Source of the DNA: Gossypium raimondii
Lineage: Eukaryota > Streptophyta > Magnoliopsida > Malvales > Malvaceae
Length of the DNA stretch: 64,000 bases
Assembly (NCBI RefSeq): GCF_025698545.1
Contig: NC_068569.1
Coordinates: forward strand, 1,984,001 to 2,048,000
Direction of reading: 5' to 3'
Shown: in pieces, positions 44,288 through 55,900 of the stretch
Layout of the letters: every line of letters begins with the position of its first letter
How positions within the stretch are numbered: the stretch's first letter is position 1
Position numbers and translations under genes: made by a program
The notes under the pieces: model-generated
Seen by the model: the letters and a program-made list of their open reading frames with translations, nothing else
What the model was told of the DNA's origin: nothing
Database searches by the model: none

Positions 44288-46966
44288 GCTGCTGTTCCCT
44301 AAAAACCTTCCCCAACTTGAACACTAGAGCAGCAATATATATAAAAAGTTGAGGCAAAGTTAAACAAGGAGCAAGAAAGGGTTCTTTTTAAATGTATAGC
44401 TGTTGTAATTTCAAGGGAAAAAAAAAGTAATTAAAAATAGAAAAAGAAGATTGGCTTATGAAGGAAGTATCATCTGTAGTCAATGGAGTTGCAGCACTTT
44501 ATCGTCTATATCGATAGATTTCAAATATGCAAACAGCTAAATTTTTTGAAATGCAGGAAAAAAAAATTAAATGGGGCCCTCTCTCAAACGGGTAGTTCCT
44601 TCGGTTGATCCTTTTTTTTCTCAATGTTGGTTTCCAGCTTTGGTTGTTGTTTTTTTTTTGGCATTTATTATTTTATTACTAAAACGCAGAAGCAGTTGTA
44701 GTATTTTGATAACAATGGAACAGATTTCTATTTTGTTTTTAAATGATAAGTTTTAGATCCATCGGTCTCCGAGTCAAGCAACAAAACCACAGTTGAATTA
44801 CTCACTCACGGTGGTTGTGATATGGTGAAATTTTTTATTTTATAATTACGGTAATTCGTTACTGTTATTTTTAATTTTATCGAAAATAGATGTATCGTTC
44901 ATCTAAAAATACTCTTAATTTATAAATCTCCAGAGTTCTAAAGCAGTAGAAGAAGTTATTTTTATTTCTTAAACCTATTTTTTTATTTTATAACAAAATA
45001 AAATTAATTATAAATTAAATAAAAATAAAATTTGACTCGATTAACTGTGGTATCTTTAGCTTTTATTCTATAAATTGTCCAAACATCACACGACGTTGGT
45101 TATATCAAAATTCGAGAGCAACAATAAGTTTTAATTTACCATGAGTAAGGACACTATTGCCGACATAATAATCTCTATATAGAATACAAATATAAATAGA
45201 AAAGGAACAATTCGAATAAGGTCTATCAACATAATTGAAAACGTTAGTAAAATGCTTGTATGAGAAGATTTTGTTGATGACAAGGTAAAGGAACATTGAG
45301 AATGCAACAAATATTTTTTATTTTAATCTTACAACATAGAAAGAATAGAAAATGGCGCATAGAACTAATTTAATCAATAAATTTTAGAACTTTAGGTGAA
45401 ATGAGGGTTGTAATTCTTTCTACTCCTTACGAGTATAATGACAAACCAAGAGATTCGACTAGAAAAAATTAGTAGAAAAATTTTATGTTATATATGATAA
45501 TCCATCCTATATATGTAAAGTAACCAATGATACATGCTCCTAATCCTCTATTTATTTTGTTTTTTTAAATCCCTTCTATTTTTTTATTTAACCTAAACAT
45601 TAAAACCCTAATTAAAAACTAGCCCCTTAATTTGAAAGAACCTAAAGATTTATTATAGGGGCAGAGCAACATAATTATCTAAAGGCCTGAACCCCAAAAC
45701 ATTGGTGCAAAGAAACCAGCATCAAATGTCTTTGCTCCATAGTTAAAAAAACAAAACACGGTGAGTAACAGTTAAAAGAAATGGTTTGTTTTGCAAATCC
45801 CCCAATTTTAAAAACAAATTTCTTGAAATAAATGAGACGTTAGATAATTCATTCAATTTATTACACCAACATAAGTAATGTGTCGTCTTGTCTCTTTTGT
45901 TCATATTCAACATAAACGTACAAACTATTGCAAACGACAAGAGGTTCTTTCCCTGCTCTCTTTTTTCATGTTTTTGTAACAAATAAATTATAATCAATTT
46001 GATTTGAAATAATCATTAGTTTTGGTTTGGGGGTCGTGCGAATTTGTGTTTTGATGCATTTAAGTGTAAAGGTAATGTTCGTTGATTGGACTGTGCAGGG
46101 TTCAGTTTTTCATGTTCTTTTTAACCTACTTTTGAACGTTGGCGGAACTTAAAAATGATGTTTTCTATTACAAAGAAAGAATTAATGTAAGGATATAACT
46201 GTTCCTTATATGACCCAAGGATGGAGCTGCCTTAAACCAAACTTACAGTGGAGGTTGACAAATCGTTGCTAAAAGTAATGTCCAAATTCACCCCATCAAC
46301 AAAAAGTCTTCCTGGATTTGGGGTTATCCACCCCCACCGAAGTATATGTTTGGTAACTTGAATTTAGGGGAAAAAAAACTTCGAAATTTAAATTTAACAT
46401 AAATTATATGATAAAAATACCTATGAAATAATATTAATATTCATGGTTATTTTTTAAATTTGTGATTTCGAAATAAAATGCAGGAACTAAAAGATAAAGA
46501 AAGGGTCCCCAACCAAATGTTTTGTAAAATGCTAAACGTCACAATTCGAGCCAATCTGTCAGGTTGTATTATGAGAATACAAAGTGAAATTGTTCTCTTC
46601 AGGTTTTTTTTTTTTTTTTACGGTAAAAGAATGTTATTATTAGAGTAAATAGAAAGTGGAAAACGAAATGAGAGATGAGAGTTTTTTTTTTATCAGAGTT
46701 TTTATTCTATGAACCGGTTGAATCAATGGTCAAATAAATTGAACCGATCAAGCCAAAAATCGAAAACTGAAAACTGATGGCATTGAGAAAAGCGAAAACC
46801 CTATGCATGAAAAGGTACCTGTTATTGCCATAACCATCAAGTGCTACTACATAAAACAAATCCATATTGTATAAACTACAAAGATTAAAGACCAAAAGGA
46901 GAGTTTACGAAGATGGCCGGCAATTCCGAGGTTAAAACAAGATGACCTCCGTAGATAAAAGCAATT
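44288..46966. other. Intergenic, AT-rich
   Basis: The first 100 bases are probably the ROP leader. The remainder is AT-rich, with poly-A and poly-T runs but no exon or repeat that I can name. The final 100 bases or so are the likely 3' end of the peroxiredoxin transcript. Confidence 0.4.
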
Positions 46967-49033
46967 CTAAAGCATTGCTTTAAGGATGTCATCGGCACTA
47001 GAGACGGTAAATTCTCCTCCTTGTTCAATATTCGCAGCTTTCACCTTGAGGTTGTCAACCAAGAGAGCGAACCTCTTGGAACGAGTGCCCAGCCCTTTCT
47101 CGCTTAGGTCAAGTTGAAGGCCCAGAGTATGGGTGTATGTTGCCGAACCATCCGCCAGGAACTTAACATCCTTGTTCTCCGGGTAAGTTTTGGCCCATGC
47201 CTTCATCACGAAGGGATCATTCACTGCAAAATTCAAGACCCAATTCACATTACTGGATTTTACAAATGCTGTAAACCATCAAAACCTTACCCAAGTCTCC
47301 ATACCTTTCAAATAATTGAATTTCTATTGAAAAGTCTAAAGCCAAATCTTGTAATCAGTATAGGAAGCTTGATTTTTTTTTTTACCAAATAAACTATAAA
47401 TTTTACTATTACTAGGTACTTTTCAAAGAGAATGTTATCTAGTGATATATTTTAATTATTCAAGGATTTGGCGGATAACACCAGTTAGAGAACTTTTTAG
47501 GGACTAGATAGAGATTATTTATTTACTAGTATTTTACAAAACGCTTTTACATTAGAGCACTATTTTTGTTAAATTCAAGAGGAAGCGTGTTTAATTGCAA
47601 TTTTCTTTCCTTGAAAATAACCTTAAAGCTACCGATTCATATTTCTTAAGGAATTGCCTGCTAAGCACCTTTATGGATACTATTATTGTTGTAACAGGTA
47701 ATATCCTCCTAGGAAATAGAGGATTGAGGAAGCCATGAGTAACCTAGAAATTGTATAAATATAAGTTCCTAAAAACTAAGGACGAAATTATGAATTTGGT
47801 ATAAATGGCCTAAAACAAAATTATAGCAATTTAGGGGTCAAAGGTAAAAAAATATTTTAAAAACTTAAATTAAGATACTTTATAACTAAAGGAATTACAA
47901 TTGATATCATACGGTGCAAAGCCACTACTAAGGACCTTTTGCTACTGAATCTTAGTAAGGTAACCAATTTCAATTAAAATTAATCATTGTAAGTATTAAA
48001 TTAATTAATTAACTCAATTCATGCTAACTAACCACATTAAAATATCCAGTTAAGATGGTGTTTACAGAAAGAAACGTGTAATTGAGTCATTAATTTTCAA
48101 AATTTCTCAAATTCCCAATGTATTAAGAGCAAGTTTAAAAAAACTATGTGGGTTTCAAGTTAATTAGAATAAAATTTAAAGTTCAGTTTTTGTAAATCAG
48201 TTCCCTTTCCATTTTTAAGAAAACCCAAGCTAATAATTAAAGAAGATTTAATTCAATTAGTCGAATTAATTACATTTAAATACTATTTAATTTAATGCAT
48301 TAATTAAAGTTTTCATTATTTAAATGATCTAAAAGTATCACCAAATCAATGACGAGAACTGATTAACATTTCCATTTAAATAATACTTTACTGGTCAAGG
48401 TAATACTTATAGATTACTAAATATTTCTTTCCCCAAATGTGATTATTTATAGAAGGTTAAAAGAATCATTTGATGCTAATTAAATATTCAATCAAAACAA
48501 AACCGTATAAAATTAGAAAACAATATTAAGCAACAAAAAATTACCGCTGATGCAGATAATCTCATTAATACCCTTGGATTTGAACTCTGCAGCTTTCTCG
48601 ATGAATCCAGGCACATGTTTCAAGCTGCATTTACACCAACTCAAAACTCTCCATAAAAGTATCCGCTAGAAGAAATTTTTAAAAATCGGATCCGTTGATC
48701 GGAAAAAGACAGTTAAAACACGATAAGAAGAGTTATTCTTTTGGTCAGAAAAAGGTGCATGCATTAGATGAAATCAAAATAAGTCACGGTCCAAGATGGA
48801 GCCTGACGCTTCCAGCAACAAAATAGATTTTAAACATTCAGGCGGATCTCTGCGAATACAAAATAGAGAATTACTTACCTGCAAGTAGGGGTAAAGGCAC
48901 CGGGAACGCCAAAAAGGATAACCTGTTTACCGGCAGCGAGGGAGTGGATGGAGACCTGCTGGAGCTTATCCTCTGCGTCGAAGTAGGAGAGACTACCGTC
49001 CGGGAGTGAGTCGCCGACAGCAATCGGAGCCAT
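46967..49033 (-). CDS. PRXIIB: Type II peroxiredoxin, cytosolic
   Basis: Three exons: 49033-48879, 48624-48545, 47223-46967, giving 163 residues, the usual length for cytosolic PRXIIB/C/D. The peroxidatic Cys51 sits in PGAFTPTCS and the resolving Cys76 in EIICISVNDPF, exactly the spacing of the family. [21 protein letters not shown] and [16 protein letters not shown] follow. The enzyme reduces hydrogen peroxide and alkyl hydroperoxides with electrons from thioredoxin or glutaredoxin. It has no transit peptide, so it is cytosolic rather than the plastid (IIE) or mitochondrial (IIF) form. Intron 2 (48544-47224) is 1.3 kb of AT-rich DNA with nothing recognisable inside. Junctions are canonical. 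Confidence 0.92.
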
Positions 49034-50828
49034 TGGATAAAAATTTAAGGTGGTGATGTAAGTCGGGTGCTACGGCAGTTGTCGGAAAGTGATAAATGAA
49101 GGCTCGGAGGAAAATATTTATAGGGTCTTAGTCCTTTGATGGCGCTATCAAATCGTCTAAGCCACGTAATAAGAAGCTTTAGAAGTGTACTGAAATATCC
49201 TTTGGGTGTGGTTGACTTTGTTAAAACTGTTGACCATTGACAGTTTCTCAGTTCAGCCCTTAGCACGAACTGCCCGCGCAAAATATTAAGGTTGCATATC
49301 TCATTATTTTGAATGGGTCAACTAATAATCACGCAAAATATTTGATATCAAATCCAAACCTGATTTGGAGAAAATTGAAAATTGAAAATTGAAAATGAAA
49401 CCTGAAAAAATCTAATAAAAGATACCCCAATTTAAAACATAACAAAACAACCCTGAATCAACTTTGACTAGGTAAAAGTTTCATGATTCTAAGCATTCAA
49501 CCATTACAATCAATTATATCAACAGTTAGTATTAAAATCAATCATACATGATTTAGATAGGCCTGAAATCTCAAATTTTGCAAGGCCTGAAGCCACAATT
49601 GTTATGCCCACAACGATGAAACCAGACAAAAACAAAAAGGTCTTGGACTACCAGGTCATAGATGACATTTCATTAGAATATCATCAATGACTGTCTATGC
49701 CTTGGATTCTCCGTTGCTGCATTCAGTTCATTTTAACATTTTGGGTCGTCCTATCCATCAGAATCTTATGTTTGCCACCTTCTCGGTGACAAGGTTAGGT
49801 GATTGGTCCTCCCTGCCGCTACTATGACTTAAGAAGAGTTCAGGGACAACAGGAAACTGGAAAAAGATCATCAATACAAACTACTACAGCAGCAATAAAA
49901 TTTTTATTGCAATTCCACCCAAAGTATAATACCAGTTGAAGCAGCTATCGAAGATCCACTCGATTGTTCAGGTTTCCAAAATGATTAGGACATGGTCAAG
50001 CAACATGGCCTAGTGCCTCCAGAATAACATAAAAGCACCAGCTCGGCTGGTGCAATTACAATATCCTATCAGTAATTTCTATTGCTATTAAAGTTTCAAC
50101 CACAAACAAGATCATATATGTGATGTGTAACATTTCATAATATCTGTGACTAATACCTGAACTAAAATTCCTCAAGCAACAAGCTAGGAGTGAAAACTCA
50201 GTACCTGGAATATAAGCTCCATGATAAAGCTTTGTAATTTTCAATCAAACCTATATTTCCTGGTAAAGTATTACCAGTTCACATATGCTAATTTTCTTTG
50301 ATTGTTCTCATGCATATTGTCAATCTCTTTTTGTTCTACTAAATAGTAATCAACGAAGGAACTTTAACAATTAGCTTTATGACTGATCCTAGTGAAGTTG
50401 CATGAACTCAATCAAGTATGAACCAACAAGAAAGTCCTTGGAGCAGGCAAAAATTTTCAAATCAAAAGGATAACAAGTTTGCACCTACGGAACTGAACTT
50501 TTTTTCATTATTCACTAGGTGCAAGATCATTGTGCTTAAATGCTCAAGGCTGCAACCTTCTCAAATGTCTCATTAGCATAACAAATCAAACTGTAAATTC
50601 ATGTTAGATTGTTTAGACATCTTGACATCAAGATGGAGTATATCCAGAAAAGCATGTTCTTATCCAAAATGACGAGGAAATGGCTCCAACAAGTTGGCAA
50701 AACTATACTTATCAATCAATTTATCTAAAACATGGTGGATATTGCAAGCTATATATACCTGAAGAGAAAATTGAACTTCTCCAAAACATATGGCCTTCCA
50801 GAAAAACTAGAACCTCCTAAACATACAA
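49034..50828. other. Intergenic between PRXIIB and the unrecognised gene
   Basis: The left 100 bases hold the PRXIIB leader. The stretch 49560-50820 is less AT-rich than typical intergenic DNA here and may include a long or spliced 3' untranslated region of the gene at 50829-52412. I found no coding exon. Confidence 0.35.
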
Positions 50829-52412
50829 TCATATAGACCAGTTAGACCGAAGCACAAGGGCCAGGGTTTGGGTATTTCCATCTACTACATATGCAACTCC
50901 TGGTTTCAAGCTAAATCTTTTACTTGGGTTAAATTTTACATAGGATTCAACCTGAAAGTGGCCCCAGTTTCCTGGACCTTCAAGAATTCCACCTAGACTT
51001 GTACCCCAACCATACCCATCTTCAGAAGAATCAGAGAAATTAACAGCCCATTCTAAATGTTCTGGATTTGCTTGTTTCATCTCAATCCAACCAGAAAGTC
51101 TTTTGTATTCATCAAATTCTGAATCCAGCTTCAGGGCAATAGATCCAAATTCTGGAATGTTTGGTGTCAAAGGTGGAGCAGATGCTTCAACCCTTGAACC
51201 AGCATCTCCAGAAGGCCTAGAAAATCCAACTGGAATAGAAAAGGCTCCGAGATGGATGTTATGACCTGCTAATTTAGGCCCTCGGTGAAGGCCTAAAAGT
51301 GAAAGCTTCAATCCTAATGGAAGTAGACAAACAACTTGTCCAAAAGTACTCAAGCAATGTCCATTTCTAATTCCAGCTATTGATTGAGCTAGCGAAGCGA
51401 TGACATTGGACATTCTCACAGTCACCCCAATTGCACCTCCAGTTTGTTGATGCAACATGGGTGGCCCCAATGATACATCAGTGAGGCCCTTTTCCTCCTA
51501 AACAACACAAAAAGAAACAGGTTAATACAGAAAAAAAGAGTTCAAGAAAACAACAAAAACCTAAAAAGTTTATATCAATTATGGAGTCTGATCAGTAATT
51601 AAAGCAAAATTCACATGAACAAGTGCAACTCTATAAAATGGAATGAACAACGCATGGTTTGCAAAATTCAATTCAAATTGCAATGGCTAAAACTTGAAAC
51701 ACCTGGGTATAATGGGAGGTCTAGTAAATTGTACCTGAAGGGAATAGTCCGAGGCGACATCTAGATCTTTAACCTGAGCTCCAATTGGAATTGCAATGGC
51801 GGAAAACCCATTAGCAGCATTTGCTTTATAAAACAGCTTAGATAGGGAAAGTGGAGTTTCAAGTACATCACCATCATTACTCGCAACCCTTTTCTGATTA
51901 GCCACGAATTCAATCCCAACAGAACCTTTATCCCCAACAGCTGTTTCAAATCTAAACCTGGAATCAACCCCAGTTCTAATTCCTGCCCGACCAATCCCAC
52001 CCCAGTGTTCCTCATCAACCCTGGACATAAGCAATACAGCTCCGAGAAAATCAACTTCCCCTCTCAAAACGGTACTTGATTCTTGGAATGGGTTCCCCTT
52101 GGATGATTTGTAAAATGAAAATAAACGTTCCACTTTGTCTTGTCTGTCTCGGAGTTTCATCAAGTCTGAAAATGATTCTCTTTGTAGCCGCTTCAAGATT
52201 TCAATCTTTAAACCAACAAAAAAAAAACAGAACAAGATAGGCTAAAATCAGTAGAAGAAAACAGAGGAAAAGAAAAAAGAAAGAGTAAAAAAAAAAGGGA
52301 GGGGGGGGGGGACTTATCATACAGGATTGCGGCGAGATGAAGATTCACGACCTGTAACCAAGCCTTCAGCGAACCCTTTTAGTTTCTGCACTGCTAAAGC
52401 TATAGAATCCAT
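50829..52412 (-). CDS. Unrecognised conserved-looking plant protein, 409 residues
   Basis: Three exons: 52412-52323, 52205-51735, 51497-50829. All phases are zero and all junctions GT-AG. I recognise the general look of a plant-specific single-copy protein but no named domain. The N-terminal part has a charged helical stretch, IEILKRLQRESFSDLMKLRD then RQDKVERLFSFYKSSKG. The rest is rich in alternating hydrophobic and polar residues with many glycines, for example WAVNFSDSSEDGYGWGTSLG and ESYVKFNPSKRFSLKPGVAY, ending LALVLRSNWSI. That pattern suggests many beta strands and could fit an organelle outer-membrane barrel. This is only a guess from composition. No signal peptide or clear membrane helix is seen. 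Exon 3 joins cleanly at SLQ|EEKGLTD. Confidence 0.7.
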
Positions 52413-52932
52413 TTTCTGCTAGCTCCTTTCGTGGGGTTTTTCCCTTTTCTAATTATGAACAAAATTGTTCTATTTGAAAAGCGGGAGCGGCAAGATTTGT
52501 TCGTGGGCTTTTATCGATGGTGGGTTAGTTTTATTTATTATTATAATCACTTTATTTTGGTCAAAATTATAATCACTTCAATATCTCATCAAATATTAAA
52601 TTGCCATTTCAAGAAATTTTGGAATTTTCATCCAATAATGCAAAGGTTCCGGACAAATTTACAGTATCCATATATAAGAATTTATGTATGTAAGCAGTAC
52701 AATGCTAAAGAATTACAAATTTTGACCAAAACTTACAATTCAACTTGATGCAAGGCAAGACTCAAATCATAGAACGAATCACAACTTGCATGCAAATTAC
52801 AAGAACTTTTCTTTTCCCAAGGGATTTCAAAGGGTATAAACATTTCCAGTGGAATTATTCTGCTTCTATTGTTCTATAATCAATGTGTTCTCCATACTTT
52901 ACAAGCTTTTTTCCTCTCTTTTTTCCAGCTTT
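52413..52932. other. Short intergenic gap: promoter of the unrecognised gene and 3' end of the LIN-like gene
   Basis: Both neighbours lie on the minus strand, so 520 bases hold the promoter of one and the 3' untranslated region of the other. No further gene is seen. A run of about 11 G (about 52301-52311) lies just beyond, in intron 1 of the unrecognised gene. Confidence 0.4.
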
Positions 52933-55900
52933 TTAACTCCATCCCCATGCCTGCAGAGCAAATAAAGGTTTGGCAATTAATCCAAAGGATTCAACTTCAA
53001 TGAATGTTTGAAGTTTGAAGAAGAGGAGCTTATTTCTTTTCTTTTTTACCTGAATTCGGCCTTCGGAAGTTCCGGTAACTAAAACTTCCTCATTGGGATC
53101 AAGACTCATGCAAAGAACTTTACCATTAGTTCCTGTTTGCAGTATTTCAATTCTAGTTTGTTTTTTGAGGTCCCAAACTTCCACAATTCCTCCTTTGCAT
53201 CCCAAGTATATCAGCTCTGAGCTTATTACCATAGACCTCACTTCTGAAGTAGTTGGCAATGATCCCACCATGTTATAATTTGTAGTGCTCCAAATCTTTG
53301 CAGGAACAAAAAAAATTAATAGAAGGTTAAAAAGTCATTGCTTGTCATCAAAATGAAGATGGAAGGGAAGGGATAGCAGAAAAGAGAAAAGGTACCTTCA
53401 CAGCTACTCCATCCAAGGCAGTACTGGCTGAATATACCAGTCCATTGTGAACCTGGAGTGCATGGATCGGATGTGCTTTGCTTAGTAATTTTCTAGAACC
53501 ACTTTGAATGGTGCTGAGTGTTCCAGATGCTAAATCAAGTTCCTGAAAAATAAGATTTCTTTTCATTAAGTTACCAAAAATGACTGAGAAAAAGGGTGTC
53601 CAGAAAAGCTGGATGCTTTTTACCTGGATACTGTTATCATGGCATCCACAATATAATCTTCCATGGTCAAGAGCCAAGCACTTGATGTATTTATTTTGAT
53701 TCAATACTTTTGATTGTCCATTCCATGCATGAACCTGAAAGGGGTAAGGAAAAAGGCTTAAACTCCATTTTTCCCCTTCAGATGCCGAAAGGTAAGAGAA
53801 TGAAGTATGAAATGATCCTATTACCTTGACCCCAGCTCCTTGGGGAATGAAGCATGAAATGCTGTTGGCAACAACTAAGTTATGAATCTGATCCTTCATA
53901 TCATGTACTTGTACACAATGTATTTGTTCATTGCCAATGGACCAGACCTGCACATTACAAATAGAATGCATCAGTCTAGCCCTTCATTGGATGTAATCTA
54001 GAAGCAACATAAGATCATACATACCCTTGTAGTTTTATCAAGTGAACCACTATATAATCTTTCCCCAGATTGTAGAACATACAAGCTTGTAATAGCCTTG
54101 GTATGTTCTCTAATTTCTTGGACAAGATGAAGAATGCTGCCTCTACCAGCCCAGACCTTTAAAAATTAGAACAGTAAGAACTCAAGTTTGATAACCTCCT
54201 GTCACTGGAATTAAGAAACTTAATAGCAGAGCTTAGGGTTACCTTTATAGTTCCATCAGAATGGCCTGAAAAGAATTTGTCTTTGAAACTAACAATTGAC
54301 AACACTTCTCCATTTTCAGCAGAGTCTACTTGAGCTAGTTCTTTATGATTCCATAATTCCTGTAGCACAACAGAAATCGATAAGTTTGCTTCGATACTTT
54401 CAAGTTTCACCCTTCTTTTTAATGGAACTATTGATTTGGAAGTTTAACAAACTTACAGCACTGGAATCTTGCCCGTCAGAGAGAAGTTTCATGATTTCAA
54501 GTGCCAGTGAGGAAGATTTTCTGAGTTCTCTTAGACCTTTCAAAATGTGCTTCATATAGGAAGACATATCGCGCAGTCCCTCTGAAATTCAGATAATCTT
54601 GCATAGTTAGCTAGCATTTAAAGCATGTATGAATCGATCTTTTTTACTGCAAAAATTAGAACCTACCAGGGTCATGAATGAAGCTTTTGAGAGCCAACAA
54701 GGAAAGAGTTCTGTCTTCAATGTCCTTTGAAGACTTGAATGTTGATATAAAGTGCTTGAGTAGGCAGACTCGGGCAGCTCCTCTTATTCCGGTGTCTGGA
54801 ATAACGCCAAGCATGTATACTAGCCATGTTGCTGCCACAAAGCAAGTGGAACATAGCTTTGCTGATTTGCTCTTCAGCCCTTCTGCTAAAGCTTCAAAAA
54901 CCAAACCAAATTCATGACTTACTAAAACAAATGCTGTTTTTCTTTCCCAAGCATCAGCTGCCTTCTCTTCTTCCTGTCCATACCATTTCAATCAAAGTGA
55001 CAAAAAGGAAAAAAAAAGAAAGAATGAAAAGCAAGTAATAGGTGCAATATGCGAAACTAGAAAAATAAAACTCACAGATATATCTTCAAAGTCTCCAGGA
55101 TTGTTGTGTAGCTGCTCCATCCGCATGAGCTTTCTATAATTTTTCTCAAGTCCGGCACGCTTTAGAAGAAAAGGCCGTGCGAGGGGCTTCCCCGAGGTAG
55201 TGAATCTTCCCTGCAGTGATACAATTGTCTCTGCAGCTGCAATCTGAGAAGCTGGGAATTCTGAATTTCTGAGGCATGAAATGAGAGTATCTATCGCCTC
55301 TTCACGGTAAATACTCATCTTTCTTGGCTCAACCTGCAGAGCAAAATAGTACTTATTACTGAAATGTAACAATATAAGCTATTGTGAAAGCCTAGAAAGC
55401 TTTTAGAGACAGATCCAAACCAGGAGATCAAGTTGGAGTAGAAGACCAGCCACAATAGGACTCTGGTCTTGAAGTGTTGTCTGTAAATAAACTAGGAGAG
55501 CATGCATTGTACTAAAAGAACCTTCATCCCTGATAATGTTGAGAATTTGCTCATTGAATGTCCTCCTGGAGAAAACTTTATAATCAGATTCCATTCATGC
55601 AAGTATTGATTCAATTATTCACAGCAAGGAATGTGAATGTACCTGTTTAATTTGACTAACTCGGAAAGAAAGTAAACTATCTCAAATCGTTCTTCATCGC
55701 TTGTGGCCATGAAGTTTTCCAGAACTGGTGCCAACTGAGCATTATCAGCTACGGTGTTTCTACATTTACCGTCTTGTTGTATGCATCTTCTCAAGATACC
55801 AACTGCAGCAATCCTCTCAACTGCCCATTCAGCTTCCAAGCTACCAACAATTCTTTCAATCACTTTTGAAGAAACAATTGTGCTGATAATGGAAGCTACA

